NCBI RefSeq assembly: GCF_037042905.1
Contig: NC_087258.1
Span: 4,566,501-4,630,500 of the forward strand
Direction of reading: 5' to 3'
Length of the DNA stretch: 64,000 bases
Origin: Lytechinus pictus
Taxonomy: Eukaryota > Echinodermata > Echinoidea > Temnopleuroida > Toxopneustidae
Shown: positions 33,659-48,600 of the stretch, piece by piece
How the letters are laid out: every line of letters starts with the position of its first letter
How positions within the stretch are numbered: the first letter of the stretch is position 1
Program-made: the position numbers and the translations under genes
The notes under the pieces: generated by a model
Database searches by the model: none
What the model was told of the DNA's origin: nothing
The model's input: only the letters and a program-made list of their open reading frames with translations

Positions 33659-36656
33659 GTGAGTACATGTGTATATCACAGACTTTCTCAATTATTCTGA
33701 ATTTGGAGGAATAGATCTGAAAGTTACCGTTCACAGCACCTGTTAACAAAATGAAAACCCACCCCCCCCCCCTTCATAATTTTATGTGCACTCCTATGAG
33801 AAATCAATTTCTTTCTTATTTTTAAAGGGGAATGAAACCTTTGGAAGAAGTTGGCTTGTGTCGAAAAATCAAAGAATAAGAACAAAGAAAGTTTGAGAAA
33901 AATCGGACAAATAATGAGAAAGTTATGAGCATTTGATTATTGCGATCACTAATTCTATGGAGATCCTCAAATTGGCAATGTGACAAAGATGTGTGATGTC
34001 ACTTGTGAACAACTCTCCCCACCACTTTAGTATATATTTCACTTAAATTGCCTCTTTTATCACTTCTATCAGTAGATCATCTGTTCTTTCTATGGAGATC
34101 CTCCCATTGGCAATGTGACAAGGATGTGTGATGTCACATGTGTACAAATTTCCCTTTGATGGACTATAAAATACCCTCAAAATGTCTCTTTTTGCTTTTT
34201 CTTATGGTGATACAAACTCTTTATCCATGATTTATTCTTTAAAAATCAGTATTACATGCCCTGCCATAGAAAGAACAGATGATCTACTGATAGAAGTGAT
34301 AAAAGAGGCAATTTAAGTGAAATATATACTAAAGTGGTGGGGAGAGTTGTTCACAAGTGACATCACACATCTTTGTCACATTGCCAATTTGAGGATCTCC
34401 ATAGAATTAGTGATCGCAATATTCAAATGCTCATAACTTTCTCATTATTTGTCCGATTTTTCTCAAACTTTCGTTGATCTGTTTCTTTGATTTTTCTGTT
34501 TTCACACAAGCTATCTTGTTCCAAAGGTATCATTCTCCTTTAAGTGATATCATCAATATTTGGAATAAGAAAGGTCAGATGTCTCTGATTATCCATACTG
34601 TTCCATACTGTTGAAATTTTGAACCACTTACCAGGATCTGTTGTATAAATAGGAACAAATTTAAAGGGGAATCCAGCCTTGGCCGTAAAATGTTGTGTTG
34701 GGAAGGAGAAAAATAAATTAAACAGAATGGTGAAAGTTTGAAAGAAATCGGACAAGCAATTAGAAAGTAATAGCTGTTTTAAAATTGAGATCACTAATAC
34801 TATGTAGATTTCAAATTGGCAACTGGGTAAGTAAATTATGAGAAGGGGCAAGGACAACTTTCTCATATGCCATGTACTTTATTATCAGGGATTTGTGGTT
34901 TTCTCCTAAGTACCCATTCCCCTGGGGCAGTAATCTAAATATAACCCAGGTAGTATTGTTTTATATTCTCATGAAAGAAAAATATAATTTGAAATAAAAC
35001 TTTTAGGAAAAATTACATTTTAGCCATAATATGTATTGGAGTACATGGAAGAGTAGTCCTTGCCTTACATCACTATGACATCCCATACGCGGCCAATTCG
35101 AAGTCTCCATGGGTATAGTGATTACCAATATTTACAACTTTTAAAAATTCATAACTTGTTATTTGTCCAATATTGTTCAAACTTTCACCTATCAACTTGT
35201 CTGATTTTTCTTTTCCTTATAAAAACAAGTTTTTATTTGGGTTGGATTCCCCTTTAAGGGCTTAGATCATTCGGAGGGCAATGTGACTGACCAATTTCAA
35301 GGCTGTCATTTTGTTAACAATCTACAGCCTGTAGTATTTTCTCCACAAATTTCTTTGAAGTTTTGGTTGTCAAGTAAACCTCACTGTATAAACTTCACAT
35401 AAAGCCTCAGCCTTGTAAGAGTGAAACTGCCAAGTGATATAATTGACATATTAAAGTGTAAAGCATCTGACCATGGAGTCGTTCTACAATTCAGGTGATT
35501 ATGGGATGTAGACTTATGCAGACTTACAGTAATTGTACCTAACACGAATGCATACACCTACTTCGAGGAACGACCCTGCCATAGTTTGAAAATTCTACCC
35601 ATTAAACTATTCGATAATCAGATGATATCAATCATGTTTTGCAAATTTCAGGTTCATTTGGTTTGAATAGAAAGGTTGAGATTTCTTATCACTTCTTATG
35701 GTCGTCCTCACTTTTAAGAATGATTTATTGATTGTCCTTTTTTTTTGTTCCTCTCAATACTAGGTGATCGACAGAAAAGTTCGAGAACTGTGTGTGAATT
35801 CAGAGATTTTACCCTTAGAAACTCCTGCTTTCATTCTGAAAGAAAAGCAGTTCAAGTAAGTACACCCATTCACTTCAAACTTTCATGGTTCACAAGCATT
35901 TCAAGACCCAGACCAAGGTGCAATTTATAAGGCATGTTAATTTCTATAAAATTAAAAACCCTTTTTGTACCAGTACCTATTAAATGGCTAGGAATATTTA
36001 ATTGTTTAAGATTTTTACTTATATGTGCCCATGCTTATAGATCAGATTTTTATCTCCCTCTCGTTTTGCCATGGCCTATGGAAAATATGATGTCAACCAT
36101 AGGATACTTAGAGGATTAAGGCACTTCTGATTTTTTACAAAAACAGGTGTGTCCAATGGGACAAGTCTTCTTTACCGATTCATTGAGGGTTATTTTTTTC
36201 AAAATTACTAGTGTGAAATTTCAGTGAGCTTAACTTTCCCTTTTCGTCCATTATATATAATTACCCTGTTTCATAGATGGTATTACTCTTTCTTTTTTCA
36301 TCTATTTGTTCATCGTTCTTTTTTTTTCTCTCTCTTTAGAGCTATCATTATCTCAGGTGGTCCAAATAGTGTCTATGCAGAAGATGCTCCGACCTATGAC
36401 CCAGCGATCTTCCAGTGCGGACTTCCTGTCTTGGGTATCTGCTATGGCATGCAGGTGAGATATGAAAAATGTCAACCAGGCCAAGACAACAATTCAAATG
36501 TTTTGAAGAAGACAACAACGATGATGATGATGGCGATGATAATGATGATGATCATTGATGATGATGATGGTGATGGTGATTAACTATGATATGGTGATGG
36601 TGATGATTATGATATGATGATGATGGTGATGATGAGGATGATGGTGATGATAATGG

Positions 36657-36687
<31 letters not shown>

Positions 36688-39600
36688 GATGGTGATGGTG
36701 ATGATGATGATGATGATGATGATGTTTGTGGTGATGAAGGTGATGATGATTATGATGATGTGGTTTTGTTGGAGTGGTGGTGGTGAGAGCGATGAGCATC
36801 ATCTTTGCCACCAACACAATGCATCAATGTATTAAACAATAAACATGTATTTTCAATGTGCTCGATGCATCAATAATGCAACACTTTCCACATATCAAAC
36901 TACCTCAAAAGATACTTCCATATGCAAGGGTAGGCATTATTGTTATTGGTTTTACTGTTACTGTTATTTTCACAGATGATGAATAAGGAATTCGGAGGAA
37001 GCGTTCACAAGAAGGACACCAGAGAAGATGGCCAATTTACAATCACAGTTGACCCTGCTGTCTCCCTCTATAGGTGAGTTACTGCCAACTATGAACTATT
37101 ATTCCCAAGCAAATTATCTAATTCTTTTGTATATACCTTTTGAATTTGTATGACCGGGTGTGTGTTTCATAAAGCTGTTTGTAAGTTAAGAGCGACTGGT
37201 GATCCTTTCTTGTGGTAAATGGTATATTCATTGGCGATGGTTTAGCGCACAAGAAAGGATCACCAGTCGTTCTTAAAGTCGCTCTTAACTTACGAACAGC
37301 TTTATGAAACAGCACCCAGAGGGGGATGTATACTGTATGTTCTTCTGGGGAGAATTTCATGAAAACTAAATGGTTCCAAAAGAAACTTTATATCAAACTT
37401 CACAAGTGAAGTGCACTACACAATTTCCACTCAATCAAAATGAATAAAATTTTGACACAGGCTAGCTTCAGTAATCTTTACTAATAAAGCACATGTCAAT
37501 AATTAAAGAGATTGGTTGAATAGCAAAGAGGCTGTAGCCCTTCAAATCAATTGGTTCCGGAATTCAAAGTCACAAAATTTTGTTGTAAACTTTTGTTTCA
37601 CTCTCAACCATATGGTCATTCTTTGCTTGACTGCTATTGAGTCCATTCATGCATTATGCTTCTTTGACCTTAATAGGTGTGTTTACAATGTTAATTTTAA
37701 CTTCCTGTAACCTTTATTAGTTATTGAGGCAATCAATTAAACATGCCGATGGTCATACTGTGAACTATAATAAACTGGTAAGTTTTTTTAATCCCATCTC
37801 ATTTTCATTGGTCTTTCTTTTGTCATTTTGTGACTTTGGATTCCGGAACCAATTGATATGAGGGGCTACAGCATCTTTGTCATTAAACCAATTTCTTAAT
37901 TATTGACATGTGCTTAATAGTAAACATTATTGAATCAAAATTTTGTTCATTTTGACTGAGTGAAATTTGTGTAGTGCCCTTGTGAAGTTTGATAAGTTTC
38001 TTTTGGAACCCAGTTTATTTGGCAGTGATTTTTTACTATCAGATATTATAAGCTCTGTAAATCCTTGTATCTGCAGTCTGGTCAGAGGAAATTACTAGCT
38101 GAATTTTTCATAAAAATTCCTCCTGGTATGAAAATATCGCTGTTTTGGTTCATTTAGATTTGCTTTTGTTTTCTTTTAATTCTTAACCCTGTTATACTTT
38201 CATGTATGCCTCTTGTTCTCTGGCCCAACTTTACCTTGTAACTTCTTTTGAGTGGCAAGACTGAAATAGTTTCTTGCTTATGATTAGAACCCTGTATCTT
38301 GACATTTATAATCTCGCTTAGACCTCTATCTGGTCAGTGACTAGGCCACCAGCCAACAGTATCTCTCCTAGAGCTTTGCGATATTGCATATTTGGTTATT
38401 CAATAATTTCCAGCCGTAAAAACTACGATGTGGTGATAAAAATGCCCTTACAATAATTGGCAAACGTGCCAAGAAGTGTTTGTATGCATGTTCAACTTTT
38501 TTTAAAATCTAACACATATCTAACATTAAAATAATGTGGAGATGGGGGGGGGGTGGAATATTGGTAAGCGAGACCCTGGTGTGTTGAATCGGAATAAGGG
38601 GAACATGTGTCTGGGTTTTTGTCTCGCCTGCATAGCAGAGCGAGACTATAGGCGCCGCTTTTCCGACGGCGACTACGGCGGCGTCAACATCAAATCTTAA
38701 CCTAAGGTTAAGTTTTTGAAATGACATCATAACTTAGAAAGTGTATGGACCTAGTTCATGAAACTTGAACATAAGGTTAATCAAGTATTACTGAACATCC
38801 TGCCTGAGGTTCAGGTCACATGACCAAGGTCAAAGGTCATTTAGGGTCAATGAACTTAGACCATGTTGGGAAAATTATTTTCAAAATCTTAACCGAAGGT
38901 TAAGTTTTTGAAATGACATCATAACTTAGAAAGTATATAGACCTAGTTCATGAAACTTGGGCATAAGGTTAATCAAGTATTAGTGAACATCCTGCTCTAG
39001 TTTCAGGTCACGTGACCAAGGTCAAGGGTCATTTAGGGTCAATGAACTTTGGTCAAGTTGGGGGTATTTGTTGAATTACTATCATAACTTTGAAAAGTTA
39101 TGGATCTAGTCCATGAAACTTGGACATAAGGTTAATCAAGTATTAGTGAACATCCTGTCTGAGTTTCAGGTCACATGACCAAGGTCAAAGGTCATTTAGG
39201 GTCAATGAACTTTGGCTGTGTTGGGGGTATTTGTTAAATTACCATCCTAACTCTGAAAGTTTATGGATCTAGTTCATAAACCTTGGGCATAAGAGTAATC
39301 AAGTATCACTGAACATCCTGTACGAGTTTCAGGTCACATGACCATGGTCAATGGTCATTTAAGGTCAATGAACTTTGGCCGTGTTGGGGGTATTTGTTAA
39401 ATTACCATCCTAACTCTGAAAGTTTATGGATCTAGTTCATAAAACTTGGACATAAGAGTAATCAAGTATCACTGAACATCCTGTACGAGTTTCAGGTCAC
39501 ATGACCATGGTCAAAGGTCATTAAAGGTCAATGAACTTTGGCCGTGTTGGGGGTATTTGTTGAATTACCATCCTAACTCTGAAAGTTTATGGATCTAGTT

Positions 39601-42600
39601 CATAAAACTTGGGATATAAGAGTAATCAAGCATCACTGAACATCCCCTGTGAGTTTCAGGTCACAAAACCAAGTCAAGTTCAGTTAAGGTCAATAAACTT
39701 AGGCCATGTTGGGGTAATTGTTGAAGTGCCATCATAACTTTGAAAGTTTATGGATAGAGTGAATGAAATGTGGACATGGGTGTAGTTGACAGTCTCCGTT
39801 CAAATGTCATTTATGGTCAATGAACGTGGTATTATGTCATTATATGAATGATGTTTTTGTGAATGATTATTTTATAGTAGTTTTCAAAGTTAGCACTGCT
39901 GCTATATTAAATTGCGTAATGCAGGCGAGACTGCCAGAGGCGTTCCACTTGTATAGCTTTTCAAGGCAGATATCTTGTTTAGGACATATCAGAATCCCAA
40001 TCATTTACAAAATTGTAATAGGTGATATCATTAACCTTATATTGTGTATCAGTTTGATAGTTCCAATGTCACATCATCATTCATGCAACTCAAATCTCTA
40101 CAATGTCATTCTAATTCTTTGTCTGCGATCTATGTCATCCTTACAGAGGTCTTGATAAGCAACAGAATGTCTTATTAACGCATGGAGACAGTATAGACAA
40201 GGTGGCTAAGGGCTTTGTGGTCGCTGCCAAATCAGGGAACATTGTAGCATGTAAGTCACTGCTTGCTATTTCACCATACGTATCAGAAGCCGGCACTTTG
40301 ACCATTCTTGTTGAATTGCTTTTGAATATATTTAAGATCCACTTGTTATGTTTTCTTCAACCATTTGTTTTTGCGTGATACCTTAAACTTACAGAATTTT
40401 TTTAATTTTCTATCTCTCTCTTTATTAAAAGGATGATAAAAAATCAAAACAGAGCAACCATTTTTACTTGATGAAATCAGAGGAAATTACTTTTTTTGTA
40501 TTTGATATGAATCTTCCTTTGAGATTTTTTTCTTGTTTGACTTTTTATACATTATTTAGTTTCTGTTCTGTGTTTAATTCAGTATTATCTTTGAATGTTT
40601 TATCTTGATGTATAATATTTTGATTGTTGATATGGGCCTCTGCATATGCAGCTGTGTCTGGAAGAAAGTCTTGAATTGAATATTGGCTTTTCCTGAAATG
40701 AATGTTGGATATGGAGACTCATCTCTTGCTAAGGGCCTTATTTAATTAAAAAATGTCTATTTGAACTAGACAAATACTTTTGACTGGAAAGATGATTTTC
40801 ATTTTGCAAGTTTGACAAGACCCTAACTTATCTCCATTTCCCATACAGCTATTGCCAACGAGAAGAAGCGGTTGTATGGAGTCCAGTTTCACCCTGAGGT
40901 TGACCTGAGCGAGAACGGCAAGCAGATGCTGCGTAACTTCCTGTTTGAGGTTTCAAGTTGCTCTGGATCTTACACGATGATGAGTAGAGAGGAATCATGC
41001 ATACAAGAGATACGAAAGAGAGTTGGCAACAATAAAGTACTGGTAGGTTTTCAATGTTAGTCCATTATTGCCAACAGAATATCGTAGATAACATGATATA
41101 TTGCAGTCTGAAAAATTTATTACATTTATTCATTATGAGCTGCAATTCTATGAGAGCAAGAAAGGGGGAAACGAAAGTTAAGCTGTCATCTGTGCTTGTC
41201 TGTGAATAGCCTGCATTTGGGTACCAACTTAACAAAGTTTTGAGTTGATTTAAAGCAATGCAGAGCAGCATTTTAGGTCAATAAATATTGATTAATCTTT
41301 GTAATCGACAATATTTTGGTTGTGTTGTGATACTCTGATATATCAACATAATCTTAAAACCATTATTGAATATTCAATATATTTCCATTGTGTTGATAAT
41401 ATGAAAATATCGCCCAGCACTACTGGTAGGTAAACAATTTAATTCTGTCCTATAATGAGTGTCAACTCAAAAATAATTCTCCTAATATCCTAATTATGCC
41501 CCCCCCCCCCCCATTCCCAGAGATGCCAACCGTTACGGATTCGCCGTATTTGTTCCGATTTTATTCCTCCAATTACGGTGTTACGGCAACAATAAAAAGG
41601 TTACGGAAAAAACAACTACAATACATGTGTATTGTGTATTGCTTTGCTGTGCATGTGTATATATGCGTGTATTGTGTATTGTGTATTGTGCATGTATATG
41701 CGTGTATTGTGTATACATGTATCGTGCATGCAGCGTGTGTGTGGCCAACGGTAAACCAACGGGAGTTTCTCTACTATGATTTATAAACGCGCGCACTGCC
41801 TACTACGTTCATTGAGTTATGCTTTTATCAAGGCTTTCTGATTAGAATTATCGATATCCTGGTCAATCAATGCGAGCGACAAGTTCCGAACGCACGCACA
41901 TAGACAAGCACAAATCAGCGGCACGAATCGCGGTATAATAGCGACTGGTAAATACGACTGTAAAGATGATGACGTCATCCAAGATGGCAACTTACGATGA
42001 CCAACGAAGGAATCGAGGATGACTAAGTTTTGATCATCATTTGAAAGGAATTAGCGGTAACTGCGGTCTAAGGTACGATGTTTCTGAATTTTATATATTT
42101 TCTCGTAAGTTTGGATGTAATTATTTTTTCATAATGTGGCATTTACCAAAAACGATCCGAAAATCGGGTTTCCGCCGAATGTTAGATCTAACGTTACTGC
42201 TGCATGCTGATACGGAACTCAGGGAGCTCCGGCCCGAAAAGCGGGCCGGAGCTCTTTGGGTTACGTACGTATCAGCTAGCCCAGAGCTCCCTGGGTTAGC
42301 TGATACATTGTCTTAATGTACGGGCCAACAACTCTTCAGTCTATGTATTGGTGAGTGGAGCCAACGCGGTTCAGCTGAACAACCAAAATACAGAGACTGA
42401 AGCTTTTGGTCTAGCGTTCTATGAGAAACACACAACTAACTACCGTCAGTTTTTCAAACCTAATTGACTTCAAAGTCATCGATCACAACAAGGTAAGAAG
42501 CCACTTGGTCCTCCCCCCCCCCCTCCCCTAAATTTGAGGTGGGGGCAGACCCCCCCTCCTGTTTTTTTTTTTTTTTTTTTTTTTTTGCTTGTCCAATTTT

Positions 42601-45600
42601 TTACCTGTGACATGTGTCCATCCCAAAATTAAAGGTGGACCCCCCTAAATTTTTTTTTCTTGGACACTGTCCCGGCCCGCGATGAGTTTCAGTATTTTTG
42701 GAGGACACCTAGTGGCATCCCTGTATAAACGATGCTACTTCGCGGGATGTTCCTGAGAAACTCCCATTTGTTCCTGACAAATATGGTAAATATTCCTGAC
42801 AACCACCCCTTTAGGTTGGCATCTCTGCATTCCTATATCTGCACCTGCACACGTTCTGTTTTAGGTCTCCTAAAATTAAACTTTTTCATTAAAATTTTTC
42901 TTGAAGTATCCGAACATTGATTCACTTCCCCCACTTGTGTTTGTTGAAGACATGGAAGAAGAAAGTGCTTGAGGAGAGCGGGAGGATTGGGTTGATCAAG
43001 AGGCTGGGAGAGGGTGAGGGTGATCTCTGTGGCCCGTATTCTGAAGTCAGGTTTAACTTAGACCATGGTCTAACTCTGTGCTAAAATTATGGGAAGCCAA
43101 AAGTGTCAACATTTTTATTAAGTTGTATGTTTCTTATGTTTACTTTGCTCTTTCCTGATTCATCGATGGTAAAGACAATCATCTATTTATACTTCCTATA
43201 CAATTGAATGATTTGAGAGCCAAATGAGCTGTAATATGATATCTCTACTGTTAGTGATTCATGTAACAATTGGCCATCCATACTTAAACCACAACTTTAA
43301 ACCTGAGTTTAAGTTAAACCCGACTTTAGAATACGGGCCTGTTGAGTGTGAGGTGAAGCCTGTTTCCCCCGTAGTTGGAGTAAACCGGATTTAAAAACTA
43401 TATGACTGACTATTGACTTTTTTTTTCAATTGTGCATTATGCTTCATTCAATAAGGTATTTGGTAAGTATCTGTGTGTTCCAGAACTTTTGTCTGAAATT
43501 ATCTTTTTTGTTGTTGTTTTATTCTTCTTTATCTCAGGTTCTTGTGAGTGGGGGTGTAGACTCAACCGTGTGTGCTGCTCTTCTCAGGAAAGTAAGTACT
43601 AACATTTTGTGTTATTTTTTAGGTCAATAAAAAATATAGAAGTTGAACAGGAAAGACAAATACTCTTTTGTGAATTTGTATACATAACACTTTTAAGTCA
43701 TTTTTTTGTTTATGGTTTCAGGACTTTGAGGAAATATCAAGTTATCCATGTACACATATTTTATTTCGACTTGAAATTTTGGGAAATGATTATACTTTGC
43801 TTGTACATATCACACAATACATCAGAATGATGTCTCTAATCACTTTATAGATTGTTGTTATTGGTGGTTGGATTCTGGTTGCCCACATACAATCTTCACT
43901 CTACTTTATTAACTCCCTAGGGATCATTCCCATATGAGTTTCCACCAAATTTCTTTTTAGGCATACTACATAGGCTTTCACAACCTACCGTTTAACGCTT
44001 GGATGAAGAGTGGCAAAGTGTATTCTTTATTATATTCTCTCATTGTTTGCTTTTGTCTTTAATACTCGCCCTTTTTGCAGGCACTTCGAGCAGACCAAGT
44101 GGTGGCGCTACACATAGACAATGGTTTCATGAGAAGGAATGAAAGTCAGCTGGTCGAGGAGTCTCTGAGTAGGTTAGGCCTTAAACTTAAAGGTAAGTTG
44201 TTATTCCTTCATGAGAGCTAATCACATGAGATGACTGAAATTATGCAAAAGATATTGTTCATTCATACCTATATCTTTACTAATTGCCTTGTAATGAAAG
44301 TGCATCATTTTGGATGTTTGTATGAAAATTTTTTCCTCTCAAAAAAGTTGAGATTTACAAATAAGAGTTATGTTTTTTTTAAACCTACCATAAATGTCTG
44401 TATATGTCTATGAACAGCTAGAATGTGAAGGACCAAAAAGTGAGCCAATTATTTGATTCTGATTTATTACCAAGTTATGTCATTAAAATAAATATCTAAT
44501 AGCATCAAGATAGATAATATACTTTGCAATAAGCACTTGTAACATTGGAGATGAAAATCCGTGACTGAGTATGTCAAGATCATAAGGATTTTTAAAAGAT
44601 CATTCATTTCACTCATTCACAAAAAATTATTCTTAAAAAAGGCTGTATGCAAGACTACCATGCGTTAAAATGTAATGTGGTATTCATATTTCTTTTTTCT
44701 CTCAGTTGTTAATGCTTCCCAGTCATTCTATAATGGCACCACAGCAGTCCCCGTCGACAAGACCGACCCAAAGTCCCCGAAACGCATCACCAAGACGCTC
44801 AACCTTACCATAAACCCGGAGGAGAAGCGCAAGATAATTGGGGATACTTTCATGCACATCGCTGATGAAGTTTGCATGGAACTCAATCTTAAACCGGAAG
44901 ATACCATTCTAGCTCAGGGTAGGTCAGGGTCATTTATTCTTGAACATTTTCTCATGAGTTATTAAATGGAAATGAATGCTTTTGGGAAGTTGTAAATAAT
45001 AATGGTGAGCTATAGAAGCCTTTTTGTGATAGTTAAGAAGTATATCTTGAAAAATTGTCAAATATAAAGGATGGCTGTTTGAATGCCCTAACATGACTAA
45101 CATGTTCATGCATATTTCTGATGAGGTTTGCATAGAACACAATCTCAGACTGGAAGATACCATTCAAGATCAGGGTAGGTCAGGGTCATCTATTCTTGAA
45201 ATCTACTCCTTAAGTAATTTACCATTTTCTACTGGAACAGGATTTTATTCTGCAGTTAAAAAAGTGTCAAAATTTATTTTGCAATGAAATGCTCTTTTAC
45301 CTAAAGTCACGACGTGTCATATTTTTTCCAGGGACTTTACGGCCGGATTTGATAGAAAGTGCTTCAGCGCTTGCAAGCTCCAACGCAGACGCTATCAAAA
45401 CCCACCACAACGACACCGAACTTGTACGTCAGCTCAGGGCTAAAGGTCGCGTGGTCGAACCTTTAAAGGACTTCCATAAAGACGAGGTGCGAGCCTTGGG
45501 GAAAGATCTAGGTCTTCCATTGGATGTTGTTCATAGACATCCTTTTCCAGGTACAGTTTGTTCTAATATTTATTTTAAATCAACCTATAAAGACGACCAA

Positions 45601-48600
45601 AGAGAGACAAGAAAAGTGGTCTCAATGAGCAGGTAGACTTTATAGATAGGTTCTTGTAATACTTTTATAACCTGTCTATAAGAACCGCCAAAGAAAAATA
45701 ATAAAAGAATTCTGCACGACTAGGGCACCATTTCATAAATGTTGCTATGATAGCAAGTCTTGCTGGAATGTCAACTACCATGACAGCAGTGAAAATTCTG
45801 CTTTTTGATTGGGTCTTACAATAAAATTTGATATTCCAGCAAGAGTTGCTCTCATAGCAACTTTTTATGAAATGGGGCCCTGGTGGACTCTACAGGCGGG
45901 TTCTTGTAAGACAGTGACTCCTGTATAGAAAGACCACCCAAGAGAGACAGGTGGTCATTATGGACAGGTTCCTGTAATGCATATTTCAATGGGGGCATTA
46001 TTCAAGGAAAGCCAAACTTGTGGTATTTACAGACAGGTGATCCTTCTATACAGGTGGTTGCTAAAGAAGGTTTGATTGTACATGATTCAATAGAGAATAT
46101 GATTCAGTGGAAACCAAATTGGTGGTAGTTATAGACAGATGGGCCTTCAAGACAGGCATCGCCTTTGCAAGTTTGACTGAATTGGCAGACTATTCAAGCT
46201 GACCGTAAGTTTCGCAGTGAGTTATACTTCAAAGAGAGAGGCATATGTATACTAAGGCTAATAGATCTCAATCTAATTTGTAAGGTCTTTATGTATTACC
46301 TTAGCATTGTAAGAAAATGAATTCTAGAAAATCCAGTGATTGTATTATTATTTCTTGGAAAAAGACTTCTCTTGGAGGAATCTTCAATTATATTATTTCT
46401 GAGCATATACTTGTTTCCACCAAAATTCTTTGGCACATAACTTTTATTCATAAAAAAAACACATGGGTCAAAATCTTGATGAATTCTGTACAAATTCATT
46501 TTGTGGTCATTACCATAGGTAAAATTTATTTGGGGTTTATATTAATCTGGGGCACTAAAGGTCATGGTCTTATTCATCGGCCTCAATGCCCCTCTCACTT
46601 GACTTCAATATTTCTGTGCCCTTTGCTTTTTGTCTCGCCTGCATAGCAGAGCGAGACTTTAGGCGCCGCTTTTCCGACGGCGGCGGCGGCGGCGGCGTCA
46701 ACATCAAATCTTAACCTAAGGTTAAGTTTTTGAAATGACATCATAACTTAGAAAGTATATGGACCTAGTTCATGAAACTTGACATAAGGTTAATCAAGTA
46801 TTACTGAACATCCTGCCTGAGTTTCAGGTCACATGATCAAGGTCAAAGGTCATTTAGGGTAAATGAACTTAGACCATGTTGGGAGAATTATTTTCAAAAT
46901 CATAACCGAAGGTTAAGTTTTTGAAATGACATCATAACTTAGGAAGTATATGGACATAGTTCATGAAACTTGGGCATAAGGTTAATCAAGTATGAGTTAA
47001 CATCCTGCCTGAGTTTCAGGTCACATGACCAAGGTCAAAGGTCATTTAGGGTCAATGAACTTTGGCCAAGTTGGGGGTTTTTGTTGAATTACCATCATAA
47101 CTTTGAAAATTTATGGATCTAGTTCATGAAACTTGGACATTAGGTTAATCAAGTACCACTGAATATCCTGTGCGAGTTTCAGGTCACATGATCATGGTCA
47201 ATGGTCGTTTAAGGTAAATGAACTTTGGCCGTGTTGGGGGTATTTGTTAAATTACCATCCTAACTCTGAAAGTTTATGGATCTAGTTCATAAAACTTGGG
47301 ATATAAGAGTAATCAAGTATCACTGAACATCCCCTGTGAGTTTCAGGTCACAAAACCAAGGTCAAAGGTCAGTTAAGGTCAATAAACTTAGGCCATGTTG
47401 GGGTAATTGTTGAATTGCCATCATAAGTTTGAAAGTTTATGGATAGAGTGAATGAAATGTGGACATGGGTGTAGTTGACAAGTCTTAAGTCACCGTTCAA
47501 ATGTCATTTATGGTCAATGAATGTAGTATTATGTCATTATATGAATGGTGTTTTTGTGAATGATTATTTTATAGTAATTTCAAATTTAGCACTGCTGCTA
47601 TATTAAATCGCGTAATGCAGGCGAGACTGCCAGAGGCATTCCACTTGTTTAATTTTCTGATTGGTGCTGTAACATAAAAATGTGCTCTCTCAAAAAGTGG
47701 CCTTGCCCTTAAGATATTGAATATAAGGCATTGTTCAGTCCCCATGCTCCAGTTTTGCACTCCTCACAAATCTCTTTAATTTTTCACTGTTTCTATAGGT
47801 CCTGGTTTAGCGATCAGGGTTATATGCGCAGATGAACCTTACATTGGGAAGGATTTCTCAGAGACTACTATCTTATTAAGATTATTAGTCAACTATGCAG
47901 AGTCTATGGATAAGGTAAGGTTGACAATATTTCCTTGGAAGGGATGGGTACTTGGTAGCTTGAAATTTGCATTGCAACTTTTACAAAAATGTTGGTCCTT
48001 TTCATGACTTAACACATGCCCAAGGAAATCGCACGATATTCCGTGAAGCCCCTATGTGTATTTGTTCTCTGCTATAGAAAGCTTTAGAAACTACCTTTAT
48101 TTTACGTGTATAATTTATAAATATAATCCCGTGCATTAGCAATCAAAATCAGTCTTGCAATGACATCAGAAGAGATAATCAAGTCATTACAATGCCATTT
48201 TCTTTTCTCTCCAGGGACCATGTAATGCAAACTTTCAAACTTATTCTTTGCCATGTAAATGTTTTTTTTCTCCTTAGCCCCATGCATTAGCAAGTAATGT
48301 CATTTCTGCAGTAATATCAGATTAAATGATCATGCCATGTTTATGCCCCACCAACTAACTCTATACATATATGTACATATTGTTTTCTCCTTAGCCACAT
48401 GCATTAGCAAGTAAGATCAGTTCTGCCATGTCATCAGATGAGATCGATCAGCTAATTTCTATCACCAGTAAGGTTAGGTTAGCATCAACACTGCTTCCAA
48501 TCAAATCAGTTGGTGTTCAGGTAAGCTCAAAGTTCAAAATAAAATTAATATTGTAATACAGGAAATTCTCCAGAATAACTTTGTTTGGCCCTGTATGTTT

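Noticed and set aside
36584-36835. Open frames rich in His or Met (also 50,593-51,045)
   Set aside because: They are translations of GAT/ATG triplet arrays inside GMPS introns, with no start context or conservation.
38621-39952. Regularly spaced repeats considered as a CRISPR-like array or satellite
   Set aside because: Units are about 150 bp and diverged, are bounded by inverted ends, and recur as whole elements elsewhere; the genome is animal.
41496-41786. 96-codon frame near the hAT-like element
   Set aside because: Runs from a poly-C tract into a TGTATTG-rich low-complexity stretch; no domain.
45093-45287. Copy of GMPS exon 9 considered as a functional alternative exon
   Set aside because: No acceptor precedes it and key residues have changed (LAQG to QDQG, N-L-K to N-L-R). 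It is better explained as a decayed tandem copy.
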